Assembly (NCBI RefSeq): GCF_963667685.1
Contig: NZ_OY763930.1
Coordinates: 1,408,501-1,472,500, forward strand
Direction of reading: 5' to 3'
From: Maridesulfovibrio sp.
GTDB taxonomy: Bacteria; Desulfobacterota; Desulfovibrionia; Desulfovibrionales; Desulfovibrionaceae
Length of the DNA: 64,000 nt
The translations under genes were made by a program, and so were the position numbers. Shown piece after piece: positions 56,237 to 64,000 of this stretch. The notes under the pieces are model-generated. The model searched no databases, had not been told where the DNA came from, and worked only from the letters and a program-made list of their open reading frames with translations. Position 1 is the stretch's first letter. Every line of letters starts with the position of its first letter.

Positions 56237-56258
56237 AATCAATCATAGTATGCCTAAT

Positions 56259-56284
56259 AACCCCGTCTTTTTTAAGGCGGGGTT
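56259..56284 (+). terminator. Terminator of the coaBC operon
   Basis: Stem AACCCCGTCTT / AAGGCGGGGTT (one G-U pair) with a TTTT loop, followed by TTCTTTTT, 22 bases past the upstream stop. The true start of the NfeD gene lies beyond it. Confidence 0.9.
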
Positions 56285-56357
56285 TTCTTTTTACTTTGTT
56301 TATTTATCTCCTGTGATTTGGCATTATGAAGTCAAAAGATATAGTACGGGAGTACCC

Positions 56358-57671
56358 ATGCTTGAATTAACGAAACGTTCATCTCTCATTTATTGCTTGA
56401 TCATCATTGCTGTGGTCACGATGCTTAGCTGTCAGAATCAGGAGGCTTCAGCTGCAAATTATAATATTTTGTTGCTGAAGTTGCAGGGCGGGATAAGTCC
56501 GGCTCAGGTCCAGCTTCTCGAAGGTGGCCTTGAGCAAGCAGGTGATGACGATCATGATCTTGTGTTGCTTCAGCTCGATACTCCGGGCGGTTCCGTTTCT
56601 TCAATGCGTGATATGGTTAAGATAATCATGAACAGTGAAATTCCGGTCTGCGTTTGGGTTGGTCCCGAGGGCGCTCATGCTGCTTCTGCCGGTACTTTCA
56701 TCACTGCTTCTGCAGTGGTCGCGGCCATGGCTCCGGGAACTTCCATCGGAGCCGCCAGCCCGGTTTCTACTTCGGGGGATGATTTATCTAAAACCATGAG
56801 CAAGAAGGTTATCGGGGATATGGTCAGCCTGATTACAGGCATTGCCCGTAAGAGGGGGCGCAATATTGAATGGTATGTCCAGTCTGTTAAAGATGGCGTC
56901 AGTGTTGATGCCCAAGATGCAGCAACCTTGAACGTTGTGGATTATATAGCCTTGTCCGTGGATGATTTTTTGGAGCAGTTAGGCGCAAGGGGAGTCGTTC
57001 TCAGAGGACAAAAGGTAAGGTTTTTGAAGGATGAAGTGGATATAGCTGAGTATGATCCCGGTTTGCGATACGATGTCCTTTCATGGCTGCTCGATCCTCA
57101 GGTTGCATATTTCCTGCTGCTCGGCGGAATACTGGGACTGTTTTTTGAATTTTCCCATCCCGGAGTAGTCCTTCCCGGTGTTATAGGTGCTTTCTGTTTA
57201 GTTACCGGTCTCTATGCCATGTCGATCCTGCCTACAAATGCAGCCGGACTTCTTTTATTGCTCCTAGGTTCTGTTCTGTTCGTTTTGGAAATTTTCATTG
57301 TCAGTTACGGACTTCTTAGTCTCGGAGCAGTGATCAGTCTGTTCATCGGTTCGTTGGTATTGTTTCGGGAAGGTTCTCCGGGAATCCCATTGGAGATTAT
57401 CCTTGGAACCGTCCTTACATTTTCCGCGTTTTTTGGCCTTGTTATTTACCTTGTTACCAAAGCTCAGATTTCCCGGTCAGGAGTGGGCATTGCGAGTATG
57501 GTTGGTCTGGAAGGGGAAGTCATTGAATTGCGCGGAGAGCGGATGAAGGTCCGTGTCCGTGGTGAAATCTGGAACGCTGAGACTGGGGACAAAATTATTT
57601 TTGCCGAAGGAACATTGATCGAGGTTGTTCAAGTCCATGGCCTTACCTTGATCGTCGCAAAAAAGAATTGA
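56358..57671 (+). CDS. NfeD-family membrane-bound serine protease
   Basis: The 437-residue protein is a long NfeD: signal or anchor at residues 6-30, a ClpP-like periplasmic protease domain with LLQLDTPGGSVSSMRDMVK and the nucleophilic Ser in GAHAASAGTFITASAVV, a probable catalytic Lys in the WYVQSVKDGVSVDAQ region, then four or five membrane helices (about 245-385) and a C-terminal OB-fold NfeD domain (GLEGEVIELRGERMKVRVRGEIW). Such proteases cleave slipin/stomatin partners, and a slipin gene follows 27 bases downstream. ATG 56358 follows GGGAG; the longer frame from 56250 starts inside the coaBC terminator. Confidence 0.9.
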   Translation: MLELTKRSSLIYCLIIIAVVTMLSCQNQEASAANYNILLLKLQGGISPAQVQLLEGGLEQAGDDDHDLVLLQLDTPGGSVSSMRDMVKIIMNSEIPVCVWVGPEGAHAASAGTFITASAVVAAMAPGTSIGAASPVSTSGDDLSKTMSKKVIGDMVSLITGIARKRGRNIEWYVQSVKDGVSVDAQDAATLNVVDYIALSVDDFLEQLGARGVVLRGQKVRFLKDEVDIAEYDPGLRYDVLSWLLDPQVAYFLLLGGILGLFFEFSHPGVVLPGVIGAFCLVTGLYAMSILPTNAAGLLLLLLGSVLFVLEIFIVSYGLLSLGAVISLFIGSLVLFREGSPGIPLEIILGTVLTFSAFFGLVIYLVTKAQISRSGVGIASMVGLEGEVIELRGERMKVRVRGEIWNAETGDKIIFAEGTLIEVVQVHGLTLIVAKKN

Positions 57672-57697
57672 TCAGGTTTATTTATTAGGAGGTTGTA

Positions 57698-58480
57698 ATG
57701 ACGTTTTTTATTCCTGTTATTTTGTTAGTCGTGTTTTTTCTGATCACAGCTTTGAAAGTCCTGAATGAATATGAGCGGGGCGTGATTTTTAGATTGGGAA
57801 GGGTTATAAAAGCTAAAGGTCCCGGGTTGATAATATTGATTCCTATAGTTGATCGGATGACACGAGTTTCGTTGCGTATAATGACTCTCGATGTTCCTAA
57901 TCAGGATGTTATCACCCGTGATAACGTAAGTATCAAGGTAAATGCAGTTGTTTACTTCAGGGTGACCGAGCCGATCAAGGCGATTCTGGAGGTTGAGGAT
58001 TTTATGTTTGCCACTTCTCAGCTTGCGCAAACCACCTTGCGTAGCGTATGTGGAGGCGTTGAGCTTGACGAAATACTTTCCCAACGAGAAAAGGTTAATA
58101 GTGAAATTCAGGAAATTCTTGATACTCACACCGATCCTTGGGGCATTAAAGTCAGCACTGTTGAGCTTAAGTATATTGACCTACCGCAGGAAATGCAGAG
58201 GGCAATGGCTAAACAGGCTGAGGCTGAGCGTGAACGCCGTGCCAAGGTCATTAATGCACAGGGTGAATATCAGGCGGCGGATAAACTTTCCGAAGCTGCC
58301 AAGATCATTTCAGCCCATCCTGAAGCGTTACAGTTAAGATATTTGCAGACATTGCGAGAAATGTCTGCTGAAGGAAAATCTTCCACCATCATTCCTCTTC
58401 CTATCGATTTATTGAAAATGTTGGCTCCGAGTGCTGACAGGGGAATGACAATGGATAAAAAAGACCAAGAGAGCGATTAA
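57698..58480 (+). CDS. Slipin (stomatin/SPFH-family membrane protein)
   Basis: The 260-residue protein has one N-terminal membrane helix ([20 protein letters not shown], residues 2-22), then the SPFH/band-7 domain ([55 protein letters not shown]) and a helical tail ([21 protein letters not shown]). Slipins form membrane microdomains and are substrates or partners of the NfeD protease, whose gene lies 27 bases upstream. AGGAGG precedes the ATG. The tail ends in a short Lys/Asp-rich sequence. The two genes form a pair found in many bacteria. Confidence 0.93.
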   Translation: MTFFIPVILLVVFFLITALKVLNEYERGVIFRLGRVIKAKGPGLIILIPIVDRMTRVSLRIMTLDVPNQDVITRDNVSIKVNAVVYFRVTEPIKAILEVEDFMFATSQLAQTTLRSVCGGVELDEILSQREKVNSEIQEILDTHTDPWGIKVSTVELKYIDLPQEMQRAMAKQAEAERERRAKVINAQGEYQAADKLSEAAKIISAHPEALQLRYLQTLREMSAEGKSSTIIPLPIDLLKMLAPSADRGMTMDKKDQESD

Positions 58481-58482
58481 TA

Positions 58483-59490
58483 ATGAAAGTCCTTGTTACA
58501 GGAGCAGCCGGTTTTATCGGTTTTCACCTTTCCAAACGTCTTCTTGCCGAAGGCCACGAAGTAGTAGGTCTTGATATTCTTAATGATTACTATGACGTAA
58601 ATGTTAAGAAAAACCGCCTCAAACAGATTGAGGATAATGAAAAGTTCACCTTTGCCTACATGGATATGGCAGACCGTGAAGCCATGGAAAAGCTTTTCGC
58701 TAAAGAAAAGTTTACGCATGTGGTTAACCTCGCTGCACAGGCGGGTGTCCGTTACTCCCTGATCAACCCGCAGGCTTACATTGACTCCAACGTAGTCGGC
58801 TTCATGAATATTCTTGAAGGCTGCCGTCACAATGGCGTCGAGCACCTTGTCTATGCTTCTTCAAGCTCTGTTTACGGGTTGAACACTAATATGCCTTTCA
58901 GCATTCATGACAACGTTGATCACCCCATAAGCATGTATGCGGCCACTAAAAAATCCAATGAACTTATGGCCCATTCATACAGCCATTTGTTTAATATCCC
59001 CACTACCGGCCTGCGCTTCTTCACCGTATACGGTCCTTGGGGCAGACCTGACATGGCTCTTTTCCTCTTCACCAAGGCTATTTTTGAAGACAAGCCTATC
59101 AATGTGTTCAACCACGGCAAGATGCTTCGTGATTTCACTTTCATTGACGATATCGTTGAAGGCGTTGTCAGAGTCATGAAAAATACCGCTGTTTCCAACC
59201 CCGATTGGTCCGGTGATGCTCCTGATCCAGGAACAAGTCCCGCACCTTTCCGTATCTATAACATCGGTAATAATCAGCCAACTGAACTTATGCGCTATAT
59301 TGAAGTTCTTGAAGATTGCATCGGTAAGAAAGCAGAAAAGAATATGATGCCCTTACAGGCTGGTGATGTTCCATCCACCTATGCAAATGTGGATGACCTT
59401 GTTCGTGACGTTGATTTCAAACCGGAAACAACTGTTGAAGAAGGTATAGCCAAGTTTGTCGAGTGGTATCGCGGATACTACAACGTATAA
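58483..59490 (+). CDS. NAD-dependent nucleotide-sugar epimerase (UDP-glucuronate 4-epimerase type)
   Basis: The 335-residue protein is an extended short-chain dehydrogenase. It has the NAD-binding [18 protein letters not shown], the DIVxLD-like [18 protein letters not shown], the [15 protein letters not shown] motif, the YASSSSVYG catalytic Ser region, Tyr and Lys in [12 protein letters not shown], and the substrate-binding [24 protein letters not shown]. The GRPDMA sequence is typical of UDP-glucuronate epimerases (galacturonate for LPS or capsule). It starts three bases after the slipin stop, but its role is probably separate, and it is closed by a terminator. Confidence 0.92.
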   Translation: MKVLVTGAAGFIGFHLSKRLLAEGHEVVGLDILNDYYDVNVKKNRLKQIEDNEKFTFAYMDMADREAMEKLFAKEKFTHVVNLAAQAGVRYSLINPQAYIDSNVVGFMNILEGCRHNGVEHLVYASSSSVYGLNTNMPFSIHDNVDHPISMYAATKKSNELMAHSYSHLFNIPTTGLRFFTVYGPWGRPDMALFLFTKAIFEDKPINVFNHGKMLRDFTFIDDIVEGVVRVMKNTAVSNPDWSGDAPDPGTSPAPFRIYNIGNNQPTELMRYIEVLEDCIGKKAEKNMMPLQAGDVPSTYANVDDLVRDVDFKPETTVEEGIAKFVEWYRGYYNV

Positions 59491-59512
59491 CTTTTGATCC
59501 ATATTAAACTTT

Positions 59513-59538
59513 AAAAGACCGCTTTCGAGCGGTCTTTT
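59513..59538 (+). terminator. Terminator of the epimerase gene
   Basis: Perfect 11 bp stem AAAAGACCGCT / AGCGGTCTTTT with a TTCG tetraloop, then further T residues. Confidence 0.95.
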
Positions 59539-59726
59539 TTTATGATGATCAGTTAATTTTTTGAATTGAATTAGTGCCCTGTAATATTTTGTTAAATTAA
59601 TTTTTGATGCTGAGTATCCGGTGATATGATCATTCTAACTACTCATTTTGTGTGTCACTTTTCTTGATTTAAAAAAAAATTCAGACTAGTTTTGGCTCTG
59701 TTGTTTTTACGTCGACTTGATTGATA

Positions 59727-59742
59727 TGTTTCACGTGAAACA
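59727..59742. other. parS centromere site
   Basis: TGTTTCACGTGAAACA, a perfect 16-base palindrome and an exact match to the classical parS consensus bound by ParB/Spo0J, lies 35 bases upstream of the parA start. Its position by the par genes makes it a probable ParB nucleation site near the origin. Confidence 0.93.
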
Positions 59743-59777
59743 TGAAAATTGAAATCTCATGAACAAGGTGGTTTCAA

Positions 59778-60548
59778 GTGGCAAAAAGAATTGTAGTAGC
59801 AAACCAGAAGGGTGGAGTAGGTAAAACCACTACCTCCATCAATCTGTCTGCATCCCTTGCAGTGATGGAAAAAAAAGTTCTGCTTGTTGACTGTGACCCT
59901 CAGGGAAACGGTTCCAGCGGGCTTGGTTTCTATCCCGGTGATTCGAGAGAAAACGTTTACTCCGTGCTATTTGAGCCGGAGAGGGCAAAGGAAGCCATAT
60001 ACCAGACAGATATACCTTATCTATCGCTTATGCCAGCCAGCCAGGATCTTGTTGGGGCAGAAATTGAACTGATCGATAAAATGGGCCGTGAATACTACCT
60101 TAAAGACCTCGTTGACACAGTGGATAACGAGTATGATTACATAATCTTCGATTGTCCTCCTTCTTTAGGGCTGATGACAGTTAACGCTCTGTGTGCAGCT
60201 AAAGAACTGCTCGTTCCGCTTCAGACAGAATACTATGCTCTTGAAGGAGTGGCCCAGTTGTTGATGACATTCGAGCTGGTCAAGAAAAGGCTGAATCCTG
60301 ACCTATCGGTTCTTGGTGTTGTGCTGACTATGTACGACAAGCGAAACAGACTCGCCCGTCAGGTTAAAAATGAAGTACGAAAAGCATTTCCTGACAGCCT
60401 TTTTGAAACTATTATTCCGCGTAACGTTCGACTCTCCGAGGCACCGAGTTTCGGAAAACCTGCGATATCTTATGATGCTAAATCAAATGGTGCTTTGGCA
60501 TATCTAAGCCTAGCGCAGGAAGTGGTTAAAAGACATGATGTAGACTAA
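59778..60548 (+). CDS. parA: Chromosome-partitioning ATPase ParA (Soj)
   Basis: The 256-residue protein is a deviant Walker-A ATPase that, with ParB and parS, segregates origins. Walker A is KGGVGKTTT (residues 10-18) with the second Lys at residue 10, A' motif LLVDCDPQGNGSSGLG, and Walker B YIIFDCPPSLGLMTVNAL near residue 115. It has no N-terminal HTH, so it belongs to the chromosomal type Ia-like/Soj group, not plasmid type. GTG start with AAGGTGG seven bases upstream. parB is 600 bases further, separated by a gene on the other strand, and a terminator directly follows parA. Confidence 0.95.
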   Translation: MAKRIVVANQKGGVGKTTTSINLSASLAVMEKKVLLVDCDPQGNGSSGLGFYPGDSRENVYSVLFEPERAKEAIYQTDIPYLSLMPASQDLVGAEIELIDKMGREYYLKDLVDTVDNEYDYIIFDCPPSLGLMTVNALCAAKELLVPLQTEYYALEGVAQLLMTFELVKKRLNPDLSVLGVVLTMYDKRNRLARQVKNEVRKAFPDSLFETIIPRNVRLSEAPSFGKPAISYDAKSNGALAYLSLAQEVVKRHDVD

Positions 60549-60549
60549 A

Positions 60550-60579
60550 AAAAAGGCCGACATTTCTGCCGGCCTTTTT
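60550..60579. terminator. Bidirectional terminator between parA and the zinc-ribbon gene
   Basis: Stem AAAAAGGCCG / CGGCCTTTTT between the convergent genes, with A and T runs making it symmetrical. Confidence 0.88.
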
Positions 60580-60599
60580 GAGTTTTACTTTATGAGAAA

Positions 60600-61025
60600 C
60601 TAGTAGCGTGCTTCAAGGTTTTTGTTCTTCTTCTCAATGAAGGGTGTGCACTCTACGGTAATTTCATCTTTGAAATGCTTTTTGACGATACGTGCATTGC
60701 ACGCGGTGCAATTGAATGAAACCAGACCTCCGAGGTTGCAGGATGTCAGCCTGAATTTGCGGGGATCATCTTTTTCCCAGTCCTCGGTTTTGTTGCCGCA
60801 ATTTTCACAGTGCACATTTGTATCTACCGGGTAGGGGAAGTCCCAGTACTCCTGAAGTGTTTTCCATTCGCCAATAGGTTCCGGGCGTTCCGGTGGCGCT
60901 TCTTGAGGGAGCAGGTCCTTGATCATGGGTTTGACCTTGGTCCAGAGGTCCGCTGTGATCAGAGCTCCGATCAGGTTGCCGTTTTTATCGAACAGTTCTG
61001 TAAGATTATCATCGTGTTTAGACAT
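60600..61025 (-). CDS. Zinc-ribbon protein of unknown function
   Basis: The 141-residue protein begins MSKHDDNLTELFDKNGNLIGALI, in the style of a small regulatory or antitoxin-like protein, has a Pro-rich linker (PQEAPPERPEPIGEW) and a C-terminal four-Cys zinc ribbon with CENCG (near residue 73) and CTACN (near residue 109), plus a lone Cys in LTSCNLGG. I do not recognise the family. ATG 61025 follows GGAGG by five bases; the longer frame from 61067 is rejected. It is convergent with parA and divergent from parB, so it splits the par locus. A role in segregation would be a guess. Confidence 0.72.
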   Translation of the reverse strand: MSKHDDNLTELFDKNGNLIGALITADLWTKVKPMIKDLLPQEAPPERPEPIGEWKTLQEYWDFPYPVDTNVHCENCGNKTEDWEKDDPRKFRLTSCNLGGLVSFNCTACNARIVKKHFKDEITVECTPFIEKKNKNLEARY

Positions 61026-61145
61026 GTAGCCTCCGCCATCAATGTTATTGGTGTGTTCGGTATACAATAGTCACGGTAGCGATCAAGTCAAAGGAAATAT
61101 TCTCAGGCCCGCTTAGGCGGAACTGAAAAAATAAGGAGTAAGTCC

Positions 61146-62072
61146 ATGGCAGGTGTCACTGGCGGTTTGGGAAGGGGACTAGATGCCCTTCTGGGTGGTG
61201 GAAAGGGAGCGGATGAAAAATCCTCGGCTGAAGTATCAATTGATGCCAGAAAAATTGATATTGATATGATTGTTGCTAACCCTAACCAGCCCCGCAAAGA
61301 ATTTTCTCCCGAAGCTTTGAAGGATTTGTCTGAGTCCATTAAGGCAAAAGGGGTTTTGCAGCCTATTCTGGTTCGTCCGGTCGCCGGGCGCCGGGATCGC
61401 TTTGAGTTAGTCGCCGGAGAAAGGCGTCTGAGAGCATCAAAACTCGCCGGATTGGGTGAAATTCCCGCGTTGGTTAAGGAAATGACTGACCTCGAAAGCA
61501 TGGCGATAGCGCTGATTGAAAACTTGCAGCGTGAAGATCTCAACCCCATTGAAGAGGCAAAAGGTTATCAGGAGTTAATTACAAAATTTGGTCTTAGTCA
61601 GGAACAGCTTTCCGGGCAGGTCGGCAAAAGCCGTTCAGCACTTTCCAATTCCATGAGACTGTTAACACTTTCAGAACCTATGCAGGATGCCATCGGGAAC
61701 GGGAAGATTACTGCAGGCCATGGTCGTGCGCTTATGGCAGTTAATGATGATAACGCGCGTGATGAATTGTTTGACAGGCTCATGAACAGCGGTATGTCTG
61801 TTCGTCAGTGCGAGGGTGCAGCTGCATATTTCAAAGAGAATGGTGAGCTTCCTGAGAATGAAGTCGTCACCAAAAAGAAATCCGCTAATGGTAAAAAGAA
61901 AGAACCTAAAAAGGCGGATGAAAATCTGGAGCGGATCAAAGACCGTCTGGAATCTGCTCTTGAGACAAAAGTTTCATTCAGCGGCTCGCAAAAAAAAGGT
62001 AAACTAAGTATCAGTTACGCCAATGAAGAAGAACTTGAGCGTCTGGTGGCGATTCTTGAGCTTCGCTCATAG
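61146..62072 (+). CDS. parB: Chromosome-partitioning protein ParB (Spo0J)
   Basis: ParB binds parS, spreads as a CTP-dependent clamp and drives ParA. The 308 residues show an N-terminal ParA-contact region (GLGRGLDALLGG), the CTP-binding fold (NPNQPRKEFSPEALKDLSESIKAKGVLQPILVRP, and the VAGERRLRASKLAG box), the HTH DNA-binding domain (LSQEQLSGQVGKSRSALSNSMRLL), a Lys-rich linker, and a C-terminal dimer domain (SISYANEEELERLVAIL). AAGGAG lies upstream. It lies 600 bases from parA, with an intervening gene on the other strand, so ParA and ParB are probably not cotranscribed. Confidence 0.96.
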   Translation: MAGVTGGLGRGLDALLGGGKGADEKSSAEVSIDARKIDIDMIVANPNQPRKEFSPEALKDLSESIKAKGVLQPILVRPVAGRRDRFELVAGERRLRASKLAGLGEIPALVKEMTDLESMAIALIENLQREDLNPIEEAKGYQELITKFGLSQEQLSGQVGKSRSALSNSMRLLTLSEPMQDAIGNGKITAGHGRALMAVNDDNARDELFDRLMNSGMSVRQCEGAAAYFKENGELPENEVVTKKKSANGKKKEPKKADENLERIKDRLESALETKVSFSGSQKKGKLSISYANEEELERLVAILELRS

Positions 62073-62162
62073 TTACTTGCAGATCATAATATTCAATACA
62101 AACCACAATTGATTTAATGTTCGTTCCGCTAAGCAAGATTGTATTTTAAAGGAATTGATTTA

Positions 62163-63173
62163 ATGGATAATAAAATTTTAAGTATTCTCCCGAAACTCAA
62201 AGACCGCAAGGTGCTGATCATCGGAGATGTTATGCTGGATCATTACGTGATCGGGTCGGTTGAACGGATCTCCCCCGAAGCACCGGTTCCTGTTGTTCAG
62301 GTGACAGAGGAAAAATACCTGTTGGGTGGAGCCGGGAACGTCGCCCGCAACATAGCTGCTCTTGGTGGTGAGCCGCATTTGACCGGATTTGTGGGGCACG
62401 ATGGTGAAGGGCTGGTTTTTGCGAAGCTTTGTAGCGAATCCGGCATACCCTGTTCATTATATGAGTCAGAAGACCGGCCGACTACCAAGAAAACCAGAGT
62501 CATGGCCCATAACCAGCAGATGGTCAGGGTAGATAGGGAAAAGACTGTCGATTTTGCAGAGCCTATTATGGACAAGCTCTTTGCTTTCCTTGAGCGGGAG
62601 ATTTGTGATTACAATGTGGTTATTCTTTCCGATTATGGTAAGGGTCTTCTCTCACAATCTTTTTTTGAGAGGTTCTGGAAACTTCTGAAAGAGAAGAAAC
62701 ATATGCCACATGTTCTTGTTGACCCTAAAACAGTAAACTATGATCGTTACAAGTCGGTCAGTATGCTCACCCCCAACTCCAAAGAAGCGGGGGAAGGTGC
62801 AAACATGCAGGTTAAAACACGCGAGGATGTGCTCGAAGCCGGACGCAGGCTTTTTGACCGCATTGACCCAACTCATCTTCTTATCACTCTTGGCGGCGAC
62901 GGAATGGCGCTTTTCGAATCGCGCAATGTGGTTAAGCATGTGCCCACATTTGCCCGAAAGGTTTTCGATGTGACCGGAGCAGGGGATACTGTCATTGCAG
63001 CACTAGGACTCGGGCTTGCAGCAGGCCTTGATCCGCTTACTTCAGCTGTTCTGGCAAATTATGCAGCCGGTATAGTCGTAGGGCAGGTGGGGGCTGCGAC
63101 CGCATCAGTAGAAGAACTTGCCGAGGCGGTGCGTAACTGGCCTAAGCCTGAAGTAAACGTCTGGAGCGAATGA
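62163..63173 (+). CDS. hldA: D-glycero-beta-D-manno-heptose-7-phosphate kinase
   Basis: This 336-residue PfkB-type kinase makes heptose 1,7-bisphosphate for the ADP-heptose of LPS inner core (RfaE domain I). It shows KDRKVLIIGDVMLDHYVIGSVERISPEAPVPVVQ at its start, the substrate GGAGNVARNIAALGG motif, and the PfkB C-terminal signature FDVTGAGDTVIAALGLGLAAG with the catalytic Asp. The nucleotidyltransferase half found in E. coli HldE is absent, so a separate HldC must exist elsewhere. ATG 62163 follows AAAGGA by nine bases; eight extra residues from 62139 are rejected. Confidence 0.93.
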   Translation: MDNKILSILPKLKDRKVLIIGDVMLDHYVIGSVERISPEAPVPVVQVTEEKYLLGGAGNVARNIAALGGEPHLTGFVGHDGEGLVFAKLCSESGIPCSLYESEDRPTTKKTRVMAHNQQMVRVDREKTVDFAEPIMDKLFAFLEREICDYNVVILSDYGKGLLSQSFFERFWKLLKEKKHMPHVLVDPKTVNYDRYKSVSMLTPNSKEAGEGANMQVKTREDVLEAGRRLFDRIDPTHLLITLGGDGMALFESRNVVKHVPTFARKVFDVTGAGDTVIAALGLGLAAGLDPLTSAVLANYAAGIVVGQVGAATASVEELAEAVRNWPKPEVNVWSE

Positions 63174-63258
63174 TCAGTGTATGATTTCAAATCATAATGA
63201 AAAGGTGTAATGTTATAAGTCTGTATTGAAACATCTGTATATAGATTCGGGAGGAGTT

Positions 63259-64000
63259 TTGAACACACAGGCTAATAGATTGAAGAAACTGATCCAGGCC
63301 AATCAGGTTTTGGCCAATATAGAATCTTTAGTTGATCTGCTGCCTCAGCTGCTGAGACTTGCGCAGGATGTTACCAGCGCAGAGGCTTCCTCGATCATGC
63401 TTTATAACGAATCGAAAAATGTCTTGGAATTCGCCTGGGCAATGAATGACGTGCTTGGCGAAAAGGCGATGGAGAACCTTAAAACCGGATTTAAGCTGCC
63501 GATGGGGCAAGGCATTGCTGGGTGGGTGGCAGAAAACCGTCAGGCCCTTAACGTTATCGATGCACAGAATGATGAACGTTTTTCGAAAACGGCAGATGAA
63601 AAGACAGGGTTTACAACTAAATGTATCCTGTGCACACCGATCATCCACCAGAGCAAACTGCTTGGGGTGGTTCAGGTCCTGAATTCGATTGATAAAGAGT
63701 GCTTCGGTTCTGAAGACGAAGAACTCCTTGAAAGTTTCGGGCATCTGGCAGGTGTTGCACTGGTCCGTTCCGAGTTGCTGACTCAACGTCTGACTCAGCA
63801 GAAATTTAAAACTCAGCTTGAAGCGGCCGCTCGTATTCAGAAGCAGTTCAACCCCAGTCAACCGGATTTGGACGGTGCAAATCTCATATGGGGAAGCTCT
63901 GTTCCAGCTCAGTTTGTCGGTGGTGATTTGTATGATTTTATACCCAATGCAGATGGAAGCTGGTATATTTATGTGGCTGACGTATCGGGCAAGGGGTTGC
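63259..64000 (+). CDS. GAF-domain PP2C-type (SpoIIE/RsbU) phosphatase, C-terminus cut
   Basis: The gene runs off the right edge, so only 247 codons are seen. Residues about 20-175 form a GAF sensor domain (SAEASSIMLYNESKNVLEF, GQGIAGWVAENRQALNV, LLGVVQVLN). A coiled linker (LEAAARIQKQFNP) then leads into the SpoIIE/RsbU phosphatase (FVGGDLYDFI, VADVSGKGL), a manganese-dependent Ser/Thr phosphatase that acts on anti-sigma antagonists. It starts at TTG 63259 with GGGAGG just upstream. It follows hldA by 85 bases and has no visible functional link to it. Confidence 0.87.
   Translation, partial: MNTQANRLKKLIQANQVLANIESLVDLLPQLLRLAQDVTSAEASSIMLYNESKNVLEFAWAMNDVLGEKAMENLKTGFKLPMGQGIAGWVAENRQALNVIDAQNDERFSKTADEKTGFTTKCILCTPIIHQSKLLGVVQVLNSIDKECFGSEDEELLESFGHLAGVALVRSELLTQRLTQQKFKTQLEAAARIQKQFNPSQPDLDGANLIWGSSVPAQFVGGDLYDFIPNADGSWYIYVADVSGKGL

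Overview
The window looks like the replication-origin neighbourhood of a Gram-negative, anaerobic, motile bacterium, most likely a marine Desulfovibrionaceae member (Maridesulfovibrio/Desulfovibrio-like). The reasons are moderate GC, the order dnaA-dnaN-gyrB-gyrA with no recF, a DUF39-type homocysteine biosynthesis protein, a four-subunit 2-oxoacid:ferredoxin oxidoreductase, a heptose kinase (so LPS), flagellar genes, and GCCTCCGGC-type intergenic elements that I associate with this family. The taxonomic call is inference; no rRNA is present.

Layout. 0-3.7 kb: end of a HAD phosphatase gene, a geranylgeranyl-reductase-like flavoprotein, a DMT transporter and the DUF39 protein. 3.7-12.3 kb: candidate origin region, then dnaA, dnaN, gyrB, gyrA and a TPR lipoprotein, several coupled by TAATG overlaps. 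12.3-19.5 kb: an AT-rich unknown gene, glutamine synthetase with a recognisable sigma70 promoter, a MerR-HTH/coiled-coil protein, hisG-hisI and a Fur-family regulator. 19.6-29.2 kb: NhaA, a CHASE/PAS histidine kinase coupled to an HD-GYP response regulator, and an RND efflux adaptor and pump. 29.3-37.8 kb: rsgA with an RNHCP zinc protein, a 0.75 kb gene-free stretch with an orphan promoter, an APC permease, an HPt protein, topA, era and a YggS protein. 37.8-43.1 kb: motA, two motB paralogues, fliL, fliN, fliO, fliP and fliQ. 43.2-52.8 kb: rlmB, mltD, an aldehyde dehydrogenase, aroE, the ferredoxin-dependent oxidoreductase operon and queA. 52.9-59.5 kb: a second MerR-HTH/coiled-coil protein, a lipoprotein, coaBC coupled to a Gln/Pro-rich unknown, NfeD with slipin, and a sugar epimerase. 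59.5-64 kb: a perfect parS site, parA, a convergent zinc-ribbon gene, parB, hldA and the start of a GAF/PP2C phosphatase.

Most of this is core genome, and I found no CRISPR array, prophage, insertion sequence, tRNA or rRNA. The observations I rate highest are: a FliN whose N-terminal EWAxAL peptide motif, single in E. coli, occurs four times; an unknown gene coupled to coaBC that may hold a degenerate uracil-DNA-glycosylase fold; parA and parB split by a convergent gene; a promoter, ribosome-binding site and 11-codon ORF sitting in a gene-free region; and a parS-like sequence overlapping the probable dnaA start codon. Many start codons were moved from the longest ORF to a start with a Shine-Dalgarno sequence or a family-typical N-terminus; each change is explained in its entry.
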